From: DTU013 sp964490975
GTDB lineage: Bacteria > Bacillota > Clostridia > Acetivibrionales > DTU013
NCBI GenBank assembly: GCA_964490975.1
Contig: CAZBEQ010000024.1
Coordinates: 1-52,513 of the forward strand
Direction of reading: 5' to 3'
DNA length: 52,513 nucleotides
Positions 42,146-49,950 of this stretch are shown in pieces (position 1 is the stretch's first letter; each line of letters starts with the position of its first letter). Under the pieces are notes generated by a model. The model ran no database searches and had not been told where the DNA came from. It was given only the letters and a program-made list of their open reading frames with translations. A program made the position numbers and the translations under genes.

Positions 42146-44283
42146 TTCTCTAGCTGCTCTGTATCCGTTATCTCCAGCGTAAGACCTATAAGAGCGATCT
42201 GATCACGTGTAGTTCTTGCATTCATAGCCTTTAGTGGTATTTTAGCCTCTCCGATGGTGTTTGTCACCTCCATCAGCAGCTGAGTCCTGTCATTTGCCAT
42301 AACCGTGATATCCGCCTTATAGGCCACATTGCTCGCAGTGTACCACTTCACTTCGATGATCCGTTCTTCTTCTCCTATGCTGTTTTTAACATTTACGCAG
42401 TCGCTCCTGTGTACCGAAACGCCTCTGCCTCTTGTGATATATCCTATAATATCGTCGCCCGGCACCGGATTGCAGCACCTTGAAAGCCTAACAAGACAAT
42501 TCTCGATACCTTTGACAATAACTCCGTTTTCAGGAATCGACTTTTTCTTCTTATCCCTATCTTTATCCTTTTCCTGTTTCTGAAGCTGTTCCTGCTCCAG
42601 TTCCTCCTTAAGATCCTCGGGCTTGAGCGTCTTTCTGTATTCCTCCCGCAGCCTCGTAACGATCTTACTGGCTCCTATACCGCCATAGCCTACAGCGGAG
42701 AATATATCATCCAGTGAATTAAAATTATATTTTTTTAAAACGATATCTATCCATTCATTCTTAAAAAGCTGATTGTACTGAAGACCCTGCTTTTTCAGCT
42801 CACGATCAATACTCTCCCTGCCTCTGAGTATGTTTTCTTCCCTGTTTTCCTTTTTAAACCACTGATTGATCTTATTTCTCGCCTGCGAGCTCTTGACTAT
42901 TTTCAACCAGTCGCGGCTGGGTCCGTGAACATTAGATGATGTAAGTACCTCGATAATATCACCGTTTTTCAGTTCATAATTCAGCTTAACGATTTCACCA
43001 TTCACCCTGGCGCCCATCATTTTATTACCAACCGCGCTGTGGATAGCATATGCAAAATCAATGGGGTTTGAACCGGTTGGAAGATTGACGACATCGCCCT
43101 TGGGAGTGAATACGAATACCTCATCTACAAACAGATCGACTTTTACAGTCTCAACAAATTCATTGGCATCATTGGCATCCTTCTGCCATTCCAGCATCTG
43201 ACGCAGCCATACTAGCTTATTGTCAAGCTCGCTCCTGCCCGAAGCCGAACCCTCTTTATATTTCCAATGCGCAGCAATTCCGACCTCGGCTACCTTATGC
43301 ATATCCCAGGTCCTGATCTGCACCTCGAAAGGATGCCCGTCATGGCCAAGGAGCGTAGTATGGAGTGACTGGTACATGTTAGGCTTGGGCATTGCAATAT
43401 AATCCTTGAACCTTCCGGGCATAGGCTTGTAAAGCTCGTGAACCAGTCCAAGCACAGCATAGCAGTCCTTAACGGAATTTACTATGATTCGTACGGCAAA
43501 AAGATCATATATCTGGTCAAGTGATTTATTCTGCGTCTGCATTTTTCGATAAATACTATAGAAATGTTTAGGGCGGCCATCAATTTGTGTCTCTATGCCA
43601 AGTTCTGTTGTTTTTTCATTTATCTCGCTAATAATATTTGCAATGTATGCTTCACGTTCTCGACGTTTTTTTGCTATTTTCTCAACAAGATCATAATACT
43701 CCTTTGGGTGCAGATAACGAAGACAACTGTCCTCAAGCTCCCACTTCACTTTTGAAATACCGAGCCTGTGTGCCAGCGGAGCATATATCTCCAGCGTTTC
43801 TCTGGCCTTTTCAAGCTGTTTTTCATACGGCATATACTTGAGCGTGTGCATGTTGTGCTCACGGTCAGCCAGCTTGATCAGTATTACACGTATATCCTTT
43901 GCCATGGCAAGAAACATTTTTCTCAGGTTTTCGGCCTGCTGCTCCTCCTTGGTGGTATACGGTATTTTGTCCAATTTTGTGACACCATCAACAAGCATCG
44001 CCGTTTCTTCGCCAAATTGCTCCTTTATATCCTCATAAGTACAATTGGTATCTTCAACAGTATCATGCAAAAGTCCGGCAATTATTGCCGTACAATCAAG
44101 TTCAAGGTCCGCAAGAATGTGAGCGACTTCGAGGGGATGGATGATGTATGGTTCACCGGACTCACGAAATTGCCCCTCATGAGCCTTTTTTGCCACGGCA
44201 TAAGCCTTATCGAGCAAAGTCGTATCACAACCGGGATTGTATTGTTTAATTTTGTTGACAAGCTTATTATAGCGGTTGTCCAT
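42085..44283 (-). CDS. relA: Bifunctional (p)ppGpp synthetase/hydrolase (RelA/SpoT)
   Basis: Makes and degrades the stringent-response alarmone. The 732-aa protein has the full long-RSH layout: HD hydrolase domain with HDTVEDTNCTYEDI (near residue 70), synthetase domain with KDYIAMPKPNMYQSLHTT, TGS domain (VFVFTPKGDVVNLPTGSNP) and a C-terminal ACT domain ending near VFEVTRSKG. The HD and synthetase motifs are both intact. The ATG at 44283 is preferred because GGAGG lies 5 bases upstream; the frame extends to an ATG at 44310. It follows apt. Confidence 0.96.
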   Translation of the reverse strand: MDNRYNKLVNKIKQYNPGCDTTLLDKAYAVAKKAHEGQFRESGEPYIIHPLEVAHILADLELDCTAIIAGLLHDTVEDTNCTYEDIKEQFGEETAMLVDGVTKLDKIPYTTKEEQQAENLRKMFLAMAKDIRVILIKLADREHNMHTLKYMPYEKQLEKARETLEIYAPLAHRLGISKVKWELEDSCLRYLHPKEYYDLVEKIAKKRREREAYIANIISEINEKTTELGIETQIDGRPKHFYSIYRKMQTQNKSLDQIYDLFAVRIIVNSVKDCYAVLGLVHELYKPMPGRFKDYIAMPKPNMYQSLHTTLLGHDGHPFEVQIRTWDMHKVAEVGIAAHWKYKEGSASGRSELDNKLVWLRQMLEWQKDANDANEFVETVKVDLFVDEVFVFTPKGDVVNLPTGSNPIDFAYAIHSAVGNKMMGARVNGEIVKLNYELKNGDIIEVLTSSNVHGPSRDWLKIVKSSQARNKINQWFKKENREENILRGRESIDRELKKQGLQYNQLFKNEWIDIVLKKYNFNSLDDIFSAVGYGGIGASKIVTRLREEYRKTLKPEDLKEELEQEQLQKQEKDKDRDKKKKSIPENGVIVKGIENCLVRLSRCCNPVPGDDIIGYITRGRGVSVHRSDCVNVKNSIGEEERIIEVKWYTASNVAYKADITVMANDRTQLLMEVTNTIGEAKIPLKAMNARTTRDQIALIGLTLEITDTEQLEKIIKKLRKVDGVFEVTRSKG

Positions 44284-44349
44284 CCATTCCTCCGACATAG
44301 CAAATTCCATTTAACCAAAACACCTTAAAACCTAAAACTCCTAAAAACC

Positions 44350-44865
44350 TTAAAAAACAACAATGGATCTGACCTCGCGATCCTTTAACCTCTCACGTCC
44401 ATTCAAAAAGCCCAGTTCAATAAAGAAAGCCAGCCCCGCAACCTCGCCTCCAAGCTTCTCAACAAGCCTTACATTGGATTCTGTCGTCCCGCCTGTGGCA
44501 AGCAGATCATCGACAATAACAACTCTCTGGCCCGGCTTGATCGAGTCCTCATGTATTTCTAACTCGTCAGTTCCGTATTCAAGATCATATTGAACACTTA
44601 CAGTTTTATATGGAAGCTTACCTTTTTTTCTGATCGGCACAAAGCCTTTATTCATGGCATAAGCCAGCGGAGCACCAAATATGAACCCTCTTGACTCTGG
44701 CCCGATGATCAGATCAAAATCTCCAAACTCTTCAATAAGCTTTTTCATTTCATCTATGCTCTGGTGCAGCACTTCTGCATCCTGCAAAACAGTAGTAATA
44801 TCGATAAAATCGATGCCCTTCTTTGGGAAATCCGGTACATGCCTTAGTTTTTCCTTAAAATTCAT
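44350..44865 (-). CDS. apt: Adenine phosphoribosyltransferase
   Basis: Salvages adenine to AMP with PRPP. The 171-aa protein has DFPKKGIDFIDITTVL at the N-terminus, the IIGPESRGFIFGAPLAY loop and the PRPP-binding VVIVDDLLATGGTTES. The start has AGGAGGAGC upstream. The recJ-apt-relA order is the usual one in Firmicutes. Confidence 0.97.
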   Translation of the reverse strand: MNFKEKLRHVPDFPKKGIDFIDITTVLQDAEVLHQSIDEMKKLIEEFGDFDLIIGPESRGFIFGAPLAYAMNKGFVPIRKKGKLPYKTVSVQYDLEYGTDELEIHEDSIKPGQRVVIVDDLLATGGTTESNVRLVEKLGGEVAGLAFFIELGFLNGRERLKDREVRSIVVF

Positions 44866-44886
44866 TTGCAGCTCCTCCTAATTAAC

Positions 44887-44961
44887 GGTGCCAGGCACCA
44901 AAGTTAGTCACTTTTATAAAAGCGATCACCAAATAAGTGTCTAAGTGTGGTGCCTGGCACC
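44887..44961. repeat. REP-like palindromic pair at the recJ 3' end
   Basis: GGTGCCAGGCACC (44887-44899) and GGTGCCTGGCACC (44949-44961) are each near-perfect palindromes. They also form the ends of a longer imperfect inverted repeat with AAGTTAGTCACTT and AAGTGTCTAAGTGT inside. This is the layout of REP/BIME units linked to TnpA-REP transposases. The right unit supplies the recJ stop codon (TAG in ACTTAG) and its last residues. Confidence 0.75.
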
Positions 44962-47196
44962 CTTATTAATGGCACCCTTATTAATGGCACCCTGTAGGCC
45001 TGTATACAGCTTTGACGAATTGAGATCCACCTTCTCAGTGGTCCCAGTTGTTTTAACTACTACGTTCTTGTGCCCGCCGTCCATTTTTATGCTGAGCAGA
45101 CCGAGCTCCTCAAATATCTCTAACGCTCTTTTTAATTTAAAAAGGTTCATTTCTATACTATACTTTTCTGACAACTGAGAACTTAACTCGTACAGATCCT
45201 CAATTGTAAACTCGTTTCCGGCCGCTTTCGCCCTGAACCTTATATATCTATAGACAGCCTCAAGTTCAGACCTTCCCGGTATCAATTCCGACGGGCCAAG
45301 TCTATACTGTCCCTTAAGACTGTTCACGAGATTTACAATAATACTATTATAGTCATTAGATATTGTAAAAACAATGTTTTTGTCGAGATTAGTATAAACA
45401 CAAGGCTTAATGTCTCTAATATTAAACTGAAGTTTTTCAGTACCATTCCATACATTAATATCCGGAGTAAACACCACATCTACGGCGTCACCAACGCAAT
45501 ATTGCTCTGCAAGCTCCCCGTAATTGAAACCTATCGCTTCGGTGCAAAAACCGGCATCGCTCAGCTTCAGCTTTAGATGTTTTCCTCCGCTAAGAGTCTT
45601 TATATCGCTGATTCGCATTGACATATACCCAAAATGCGGGTTTGGATTGGATTCACCAAAAGGCGCCATTTTAGCTATTTCCCTGACGCTTTCAAGATTG
45701 ATATCACCGCGACCAACAAATGCATCGGCCCTGATACATGGCAGCATATCTGCATCGGTTAGAACACTATCCGCATATACATTTATTCTATTTCTCAATT
45801 CGTCGACCTTACTGCTATTAATAGAAATGCCAGCCGCCATTTCATGACCGCCAAACCTGTCAAACAACTCTTCACAGGCAGTGAGTGCCTTAAATAAATT
45901 AAAGCTTTTTATGCTCCTGCAGGAGCCTTTGCCATTCCCATCAGCATCAATTGAAATAACAATACTTGGCCTGTTATAGCGTTCCGTTATCTTTGATGAC
46001 ACTATACCTATCACACCGTGGTGCCACCCTTCTCCACAAATCACCAACACCTTTTCGCTGTCCGGATCAAGGTTTGCCTCAACAAAACTGACAGCTTCAC
46101 TCAATATCATGCTCTCGGTTTCCTGACGCTGCCTGTTCTCCTCGTCAAGCTCTTTTGCAAGCGCTTCGGCTAATACTCTGTCATTAGTTGTAAAAAGCCT
46201 GACACCCCTCTCGGCACTGCCAAGCCGCCCCGCAGCGTTGACCCTTGGCGCAAGACCAAAAGCCGCACTATAGGAGGTTATTTCCTTTCCGCCACAGCCA
46301 GCCGCTTTAATCAATGCGGCCAGCCCTTGGTTCTGCGTTGTTTGCATAGCCTTTAGTCCAAGGCTCGCTATCACTCTGTTCTCATCCTTAAGCGGCACTA
46401 TGTCTGCTATAGTCGCAAGCGCAACAAGGTCGATATACCTGAGGAAATCGTCAGCACACTCAAATTTAATATTTTCATGCCCGTTGCTTTCGCCCATGAT
46501 ACTGCAGTCTCTCCCGCTTCCTTCCATAATACAAATACCCTGGACCAGTTTGAACGCCACGCCTGCACCGCAAAGCTCCTTGAAAGGATAGTCGCAGCCT
46601 GGCTTATGCGGGTTCAGCACCGCTATGGCCTCCGGCAAGGTATCCTTACATTCATGATGATCAGTCACAATGACATCGACACCCGAATCCATCAAAAACC
46701 TTACTTCTTCAACCGAAGTGATGCCGCAATCCACTGTTATCATAAGAGAAGGTCCAAGCTGCCTGGCCTTCTCTACGCTGGACATCGTAAGGCCATAGCC
46801 ATCCTCCATCCTGTCCGGTATAAAATACCTGACATTTGCCCCGCGTAAGCTAAGAAAATTATATAGAATAGACGTGCTTGTAACACCGTCTACATCGTAA
46901 TCTCCGTAAACAAGTATTTCCTCATGATTTTTAACAGCCTTAAGTATCCTCTGCACTGCATTTTCCATACCATCCATCAAAAACGGATCATGCAGGCTTG
47001 AAATTTCAGGTTTCAAAAAAATCTTGACATAACCAACGGCCTCGTGGCCACTGATACCCCTGCTAACAAAAACCTTTGCCAGTAGCCGTGAAATACCCGC
47101 CTCTTCCGACAGTTTGTCAACTTCCGACTCATCAATATCCTTATAAGCCCAAACCTTCTGCTGTACTATTGTGACCACTCCCTCACTATTGAGCAT
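44941..47196 (-). CDS. recJ: Single-stranded-DNA-specific exonuclease RecJ
   Basis: 5'-3' ssDNA exonuclease of recombination and repair. The protein (about 751 aa) has DHH motifs VYGDYDVDGVTSTSIL, VTVDCGITS and VTDHHECKD, then the DHHA1 domain with GEGWHHGVIGIVSSK and FGGHEMAAGIS. The ATG at 47196 is preferred: an open frame continues upstream to 47337, but that part overlaps the yqeY terminator and a 15-bp repeat. The last residues (GAINKGAINKGARHHT) come from a 15-bp duplication and the REP unit, not from the family. Confidence 0.93.
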   Translation of the reverse strand: MLNSEGVVTIVQQKVWAYKDIDESEVDKLSEEAGISRLLAKVFVSRGISGHEAVGYVKIFLKPEISSLHDPFLMDGMENAVQRILKAVKNHEEILVYGDYDVDGVTSTSILYNFLSLRGANVRYFIPDRMEDGYGLTMSSVEKARQLGPSLMITVDCGITSVEEVRFLMDSGVDVIVTDHHECKDTLPEAIAVLNPHKPGCDYPFKELCGAGVAFKLVQGICIMEGSGRDCSIMGESNGHENIKFECADDFLRYIDLVALATIADIVPLKDENRVIASLGLKAMQTTQNQGLAALIKAAGCGGKEITSYSAAFGLAPRVNAAGRLGSAERGVRLFTTNDRVLAEALAKELDEENRQRQETESMILSEAVSFVEANLDPDSEKVLVICGEGWHHGVIGIVSSKITERYNRPSIVISIDADGNGKGSCRSIKSFNLFKALTACEELFDRFGGHEMAAGISINSSKVDELRNRINVYADSVLTDADMLPCIRADAFVGRGDINLESVREIAKMAPFGESNPNPHFGYMSMRISDIKTLSGGKHLKLKLSDAGFCTEAIGFNYGELAEQYCVGDAVDVVFTPDINVWNGTEKLQFNIRDIKPCVYTNLDKNIVFTISNDYNSIIVNLVNSLKGQYRLGPSELIPGRSELEAVYRYIRFRAKAAGNEFTIEDLYELSSQLSEKYSIEMNLFKLKRALEIFEELGLLSIKMDGGHKNVVVKTTGTTEKVDLNSSKLYTGLQGAINKGAINKGARHHT

Positions 47197-47199
47197 CCG

Positions 47200-47276
47200 G
47201 ACCGCCTCACCCCGGGTAGCCTCACCCCGGGTAGCCTCACTTCGGACCGCTTTATCCCGGGCCGCCCCACCCCGGG
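47200..47276. repeat. 15-bp tandem repeat before recJ
   Basis: Five loosely matching units of the GGGTAGCCTCACCCC type (period 15, encoding ATRGE-like residues on the minus strand). The first two are identical and the others are drifted to GGGCCGC forms. The GC content is far above that of the neighbours. Confidence 0.75.
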
Positions 47277-47303
47277 CCGCTTTCCGGCCGGACCTGCGGA
47301 TAT

Positions 47304-47333
47304 AAAAAAAGCCCGATAAAAATCGAGCTTTCT
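47304..47333 (-). terminator. Terminator after yqeY
   Basis: AAAGCTCGAT and ATCGGGCTTT arms around a short T-rich loop, followed by TTTTAT on the minus strand, 12 bp past the yqeY stop. The upstream end of the open frame that leads into recJ lies inside this hairpin. Confidence 0.82.
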
Positions 47334-47344
47334 TCATAATATAT

Positions 47345-47788
47345 TTAACCCAAAATCTTTTTAACGATCATATTGATCATTTTGCCGTCTGCTCTGCCTT
47401 TAACCTTTGGCATCACAGCCTGCATAACCTTACCCATATCTCTAGCCGAAGCTGCGCCGGTCTCTTCCACCGCCTGGCGAACGAAAACCTCCAGTTCATC
47501 TTCGGTAAGCTGCTGAGGCAGGTACTTCATCAGAACATCGATCTCAGCCTTTAAGCCGTCTACCAGATCCTCTCTGCCACTTTTCTCGTACTCAGGCAGA
47601 ACATCCCTTCTCTTTTTTACTTCCTTTGCAATGACATCTATTATACCATCATCATCAAGAGTTATCTGATTATCCTTTTCAATCTGAAGAATTGCAGCTC
47701 TGGCCATCTGGACAGTGTTTTTCTTCACTGTATCCTTATCCTTCATAGCATTCTTCATATCTTCAAGCAATTGCTCCTTAAGGGACAT
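47345..47788 (-). CDS. yqeY: GatB/YqeY domain protein
   Basis: A 147-aa protein of the YqeY family, related to the tRNA-binding tail domain of GatB; its cellular role is not settled. It has LKEQLLEDMKNAMK, RRDVLPEYEKSGREDLV and the ending GRADGKMINMIVKKIL, all family features. GGGAGG lies 7 bases before the ATG at 47788. It follows rpsU, as in many Firmicutes. Confidence 0.95.
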   Translation of the reverse strand: MSLKEQLLEDMKNAMKDKDTVKKNTVQMARAAILQIEKDNQITLDDDGIIDVIAKEVKKRRDVLPEYEKSGREDLVDGLKAEIDVLMKYLPQQLTEDELEVFVRQAVEETGAASARDMGKVMQAVMPKVKGRADGKMINMIVKKILG

Positions 47789-47836
47789 TAGCAAGCCTCC
47801 CGTGTACAAATTGGTCCGTAGAATTCTGTCGCGGAC

Positions 47837-48013
47837 TTATTTAAACTTCCTTTTCCTAGCCGCTTCAGACTTTTTCTTCCTCTTAACGCTCGGCTTCTCA
47901 TAATGTTCTCTTTTTCTAACTTCAGCCAGAACGCCCGCTTTGGCACACTGACGCTTAAATCTCTTAAGTGCACTGTCGAGAGATTCATTCTCTTTTACCC
48001 GAACTTCAGACAT
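47837..48013 (-). CDS. rpsU: 30S ribosomal protein S21
   Basis: A 58-aa protein with MSEVRVKENESLDSALKRFK, the S21 N-terminus, and a Lys/Arg-rich tail ending KKKSEAARKRKFK. The ATG at 48013 has GGAGGG 7 bases upstream; a longer frame exists but adds a non-conserved stretch. It is expressed from a strong promoter about 100 bp upstream. Confidence 0.97.
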   Translation of the reverse strand: MSEVRVKENESLDSALKRFKRQCAKAGVLAEVRKREHYEKPSVKRKKKSEAARKRKFK

Positions 48014-48112
48014 GTATATCCCTCCCTCCGATGGTAGCAATTGTGCCAGGTATAAACCGTATACATTGCTTCAATTACTTGTGGGAATCAAGCTACGTGT
48101 AGCACACAGTAT

Positions 48113-48142
48113 ATTATATATTATACTTCAAAATAAAGTCAA
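48113..48142 (-). promoter_or_regulatory. Promoter of rpsU-yqeY
   Basis: TTGACT (48137-48142) and TATAAT (48113-48118) spaced by 18 bases on the minus strand, about 100 bp before the rpsU ATG. It abuts the end of the pseudogene. Confidence 0.75.
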
Positions 48143-48146
48143 TCCC

Positions 48147-48725
48147 TTATTTACTTAATGTAATATATGCCCACCAGTCATTTAGGTATACATTTGTTGA
48201 TCCTTCTGCGTTTGGCATGCAATCAAACCACCACATATGATGCGACCATTGGCTGGCATTGTTAAGGGTTTTAAGCTCGTTGTCCGGAACCGGATATCTC
48301 TTGTTCTACAAAGCGCAGTCTATAGTATCGACATCTGTGATTTTACGTTTCGAATCGGGGTATGATAAAAAATATTTATAATTCGATTTAACATCCTAAC
48401 TATTATTCCAGTCATAATCTACTTTGCTGTTAGGTGCATAATGAACATTTCCAACACCTAAAACGGCATTTTTGAAGTTACCGGCTACCGATCAGTACAT
48501 AGAAAATTTTTCCCACAAATTCAGATCTTTATAATTTAATTTCTTCGTTTCCGGAAAAACACGATTGCTGTACGACTTATTAAACACATGGTTCAAAATG
48601 CTCTCAGCCCTGTGCCCGTAACTTGAGTCAGCAGCAAGCTCATCACAATAATTGCCAAGAATGCCCGAATATTTCTCATGACATAACCTCTCCAGAAAAA
48701 TAGTATAGTTAACATAAAAATGCAT
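48147..48725 (-). pseudogene. Unrecognised gene inactivated by three in-frame stops
   Basis: A single minus-strand frame runs from the ATG at 48725 to TAA at 48147-48149 (193 codons) without frameshift. It is broken by TGA at 48492-48494, TAG at 48396-48398 and TAG at 48306-48308. The sense stretches look like protein (GILGNYCDELAADSS, NFKNAVLGVGNVHYAP, NASQWSHHMWWFDCMP, VYLNDWWAYITLSK) and are rich in Trp, Asn and Tyr. All three stops are one change from Trp or Gln codons. I do not recognise the family. Its N-terminus may also have been lost, as an in-frame TGA lies just before the ATG. Confidence 0.75.
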
Positions 48726-48822
48726 GGCTCAAATTATATCGCTATAATTTGGGTCATGTAAATCTATAATGATACCAGAAAACGAGACAGACAAAACAGC
48801 GAAAATAAGTTAGAATAATGAC

Positions 48823-49251
48823 ATGGAAAAGAGACGAAATTTCACACCGGAAGAAAAAGCAAAAATAGTGATTGAGGTCTTACGAGAAGAAAAAACGCTG
48901 AATGAGATTGCTGCCGAACATGAAGTTCACCCGAACCAGCTGAGCCGCTGGAAAGCCGAGTTTTTAGGCAATGCTAGCAGAGCATTCAGTAAGGGAACCG
49001 ACGAGGTAGAGAAGGTCAAACAGTCGTTCAATAAGGAGAAGGACGAACTGTTTAGGCAAATTGGGCAACTCTCATAGGAGGTGTCCTGGCTTAAAAAAAA
49101 TCTGGGCGACTCTAAATCCCGTGAAGACCGCATGAACTTGATTGACAGGATTAACAAAAAACTCAGTATCAGCAAGCAAGCTGAACTATTGAGTTTAAAC
49201 AGAACGAGCCTTTATTATAAGCCTGTTCCTATCAGCCAGGAAGAGACCTGA
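48823..49251 (+). pseudogene. IS3-family transposase OrfA and start of OrfB, broken
   Basis: MEKRRNFTPEEKAKIVIEVL leads into a helix-turn-helix (TLNEIAAEHEVHPNQLSRWK) typical of IS3 OrfA, followed by a coiled-coil region. A TAG at 49075-49077 interrupts the frame after 84 residues. The same frame then continues through WLKKNLGDS and the OrfB-type HTH (KQAELLSLNRTSLYYKP) to a TGA at 49249. Confidence 0.85.
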
Positions 49252-49255
49252 GATC

Positions 49256-49564
49256 ATGAATTTGGATCAAGGTTCGCAGTTTACGAATGAAGAATACGTA
49301 AGCCTTTTAAAGGATAACCACATAAAAATATCAATGGATGGGAAAGGCAGGGCTTTGGATAATCACAGGATCGAGCGGTTCTTCCGTTCATTCAAATGGG
49401 AGAAGCTTTATCTGGAAGAATACGAAACCTGACATCAGCTCCGAAAAATGATCCAGGAATATATTGAGCATTACAACAACAAAAGACCGCACCAGTCCTT
49501 GAATTACATGACACCTGCCGAATATCACTTTGGAGACAGTGAGCTGCTACCTGCCGTAGGATAA
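49256..49564 (+). pseudogene. IS3-family transposase OrfB C-terminal fragment
   Basis: The last part of a DDE integrase: NLDQGSQFTNEEYV (second catalytic Asp region), MDGKGRALDNHRIERFFRSF (catalytic Glu region) and HYNNKRPHQSLNYMTPAEYH. It is in another frame from the upstream piece and contains a TGA at about 49430. The first part of the integrase core (first Asp) is deleted. Confidence 0.85.
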
Positions 49565-49880
49565 AACCTTGGGACTCTGTCCCAAACTCTGTCCTCGCCG
49601 GATGGCAGCCGGTCTGCTGTAACAGACCGGGGACAAAAGGATGTATCGTCAGGGATGTCAAGGGTCTTCGATGAACGAGCAAAAACCGCTCGCCCTTGAC
49701 TTCCGCCAACTATGTGCTTAAATTTTGCAATATGCAAATATCAAGAGAGGAGAACCTAACTTAAAAAATCGAAAATGCTGTCTTGACAAGCGGGGGCATT
49801 ATATATTTTCCATCATTTTACATAGTTATTTAATTAAATATTCATTATGACAATATTTATCTTACTAAATGAGCTTTTAC

Positions 49881-49929
49881 CCAATATAGTAAACAAAGGA
49901 GTTTTACACTCCTTTGTTTACTATATTGG
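49881..49929. terminator. Perfect 21-bp inverted repeat after the beta-helix gene
   Basis: CCAATATAGTAAACAAAGGAG (49881-49901) is exactly repeated in inverse at 49909-49929 around a 7-nt loop. It ends 21 bp past the beta-helix gene stop, so on RNA it makes a very long hairpin. It lacks a long T-run, though the T-rich arm may help. The rest of the 386-bp stretch 49565-49950 is the IS tail and AT-rich sequence. Confidence 0.7.
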
Positions 49930-49950
49930 AAATATTATTTTATGCCTATT

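Larger units (their letters stand above)
48768..49800 (+). mobile_element. Decayed IS3-family insertion sequence
   Basis: The element carries an IS3-type orfA, a nonsense-broken continuation and the C-terminal part of the orfB integrase, with a large internal deletion. Tentative ends are the imperfect inverted repeats beginning AATGATACC (48768) and ending GGGGGCATT (49800), which match at 13 of 23 positions. Total length is about 1.03 kb. No target duplication could be confirmed. A GGTCTG/CAGACC hairpin lies near 49610-49627, after the coding part. Confidence 0.75.

Noticed and set aside
48147..48725. Stop-codon recoding (selenocysteine, pyrrolysine or suppressed amber)
   Set aside because: Both TGA and TAG occur in the same frame, neighbouring genes use TAA/TAG/TGA as normal stops, and no SECIS-like or other recoding signal was seen. 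Decay is simpler.
49392..49737. Minus-strand open frames across the IS3 tail
   Set aside because: They run antisense to a recognisable integrase fragment and show no conserved features.
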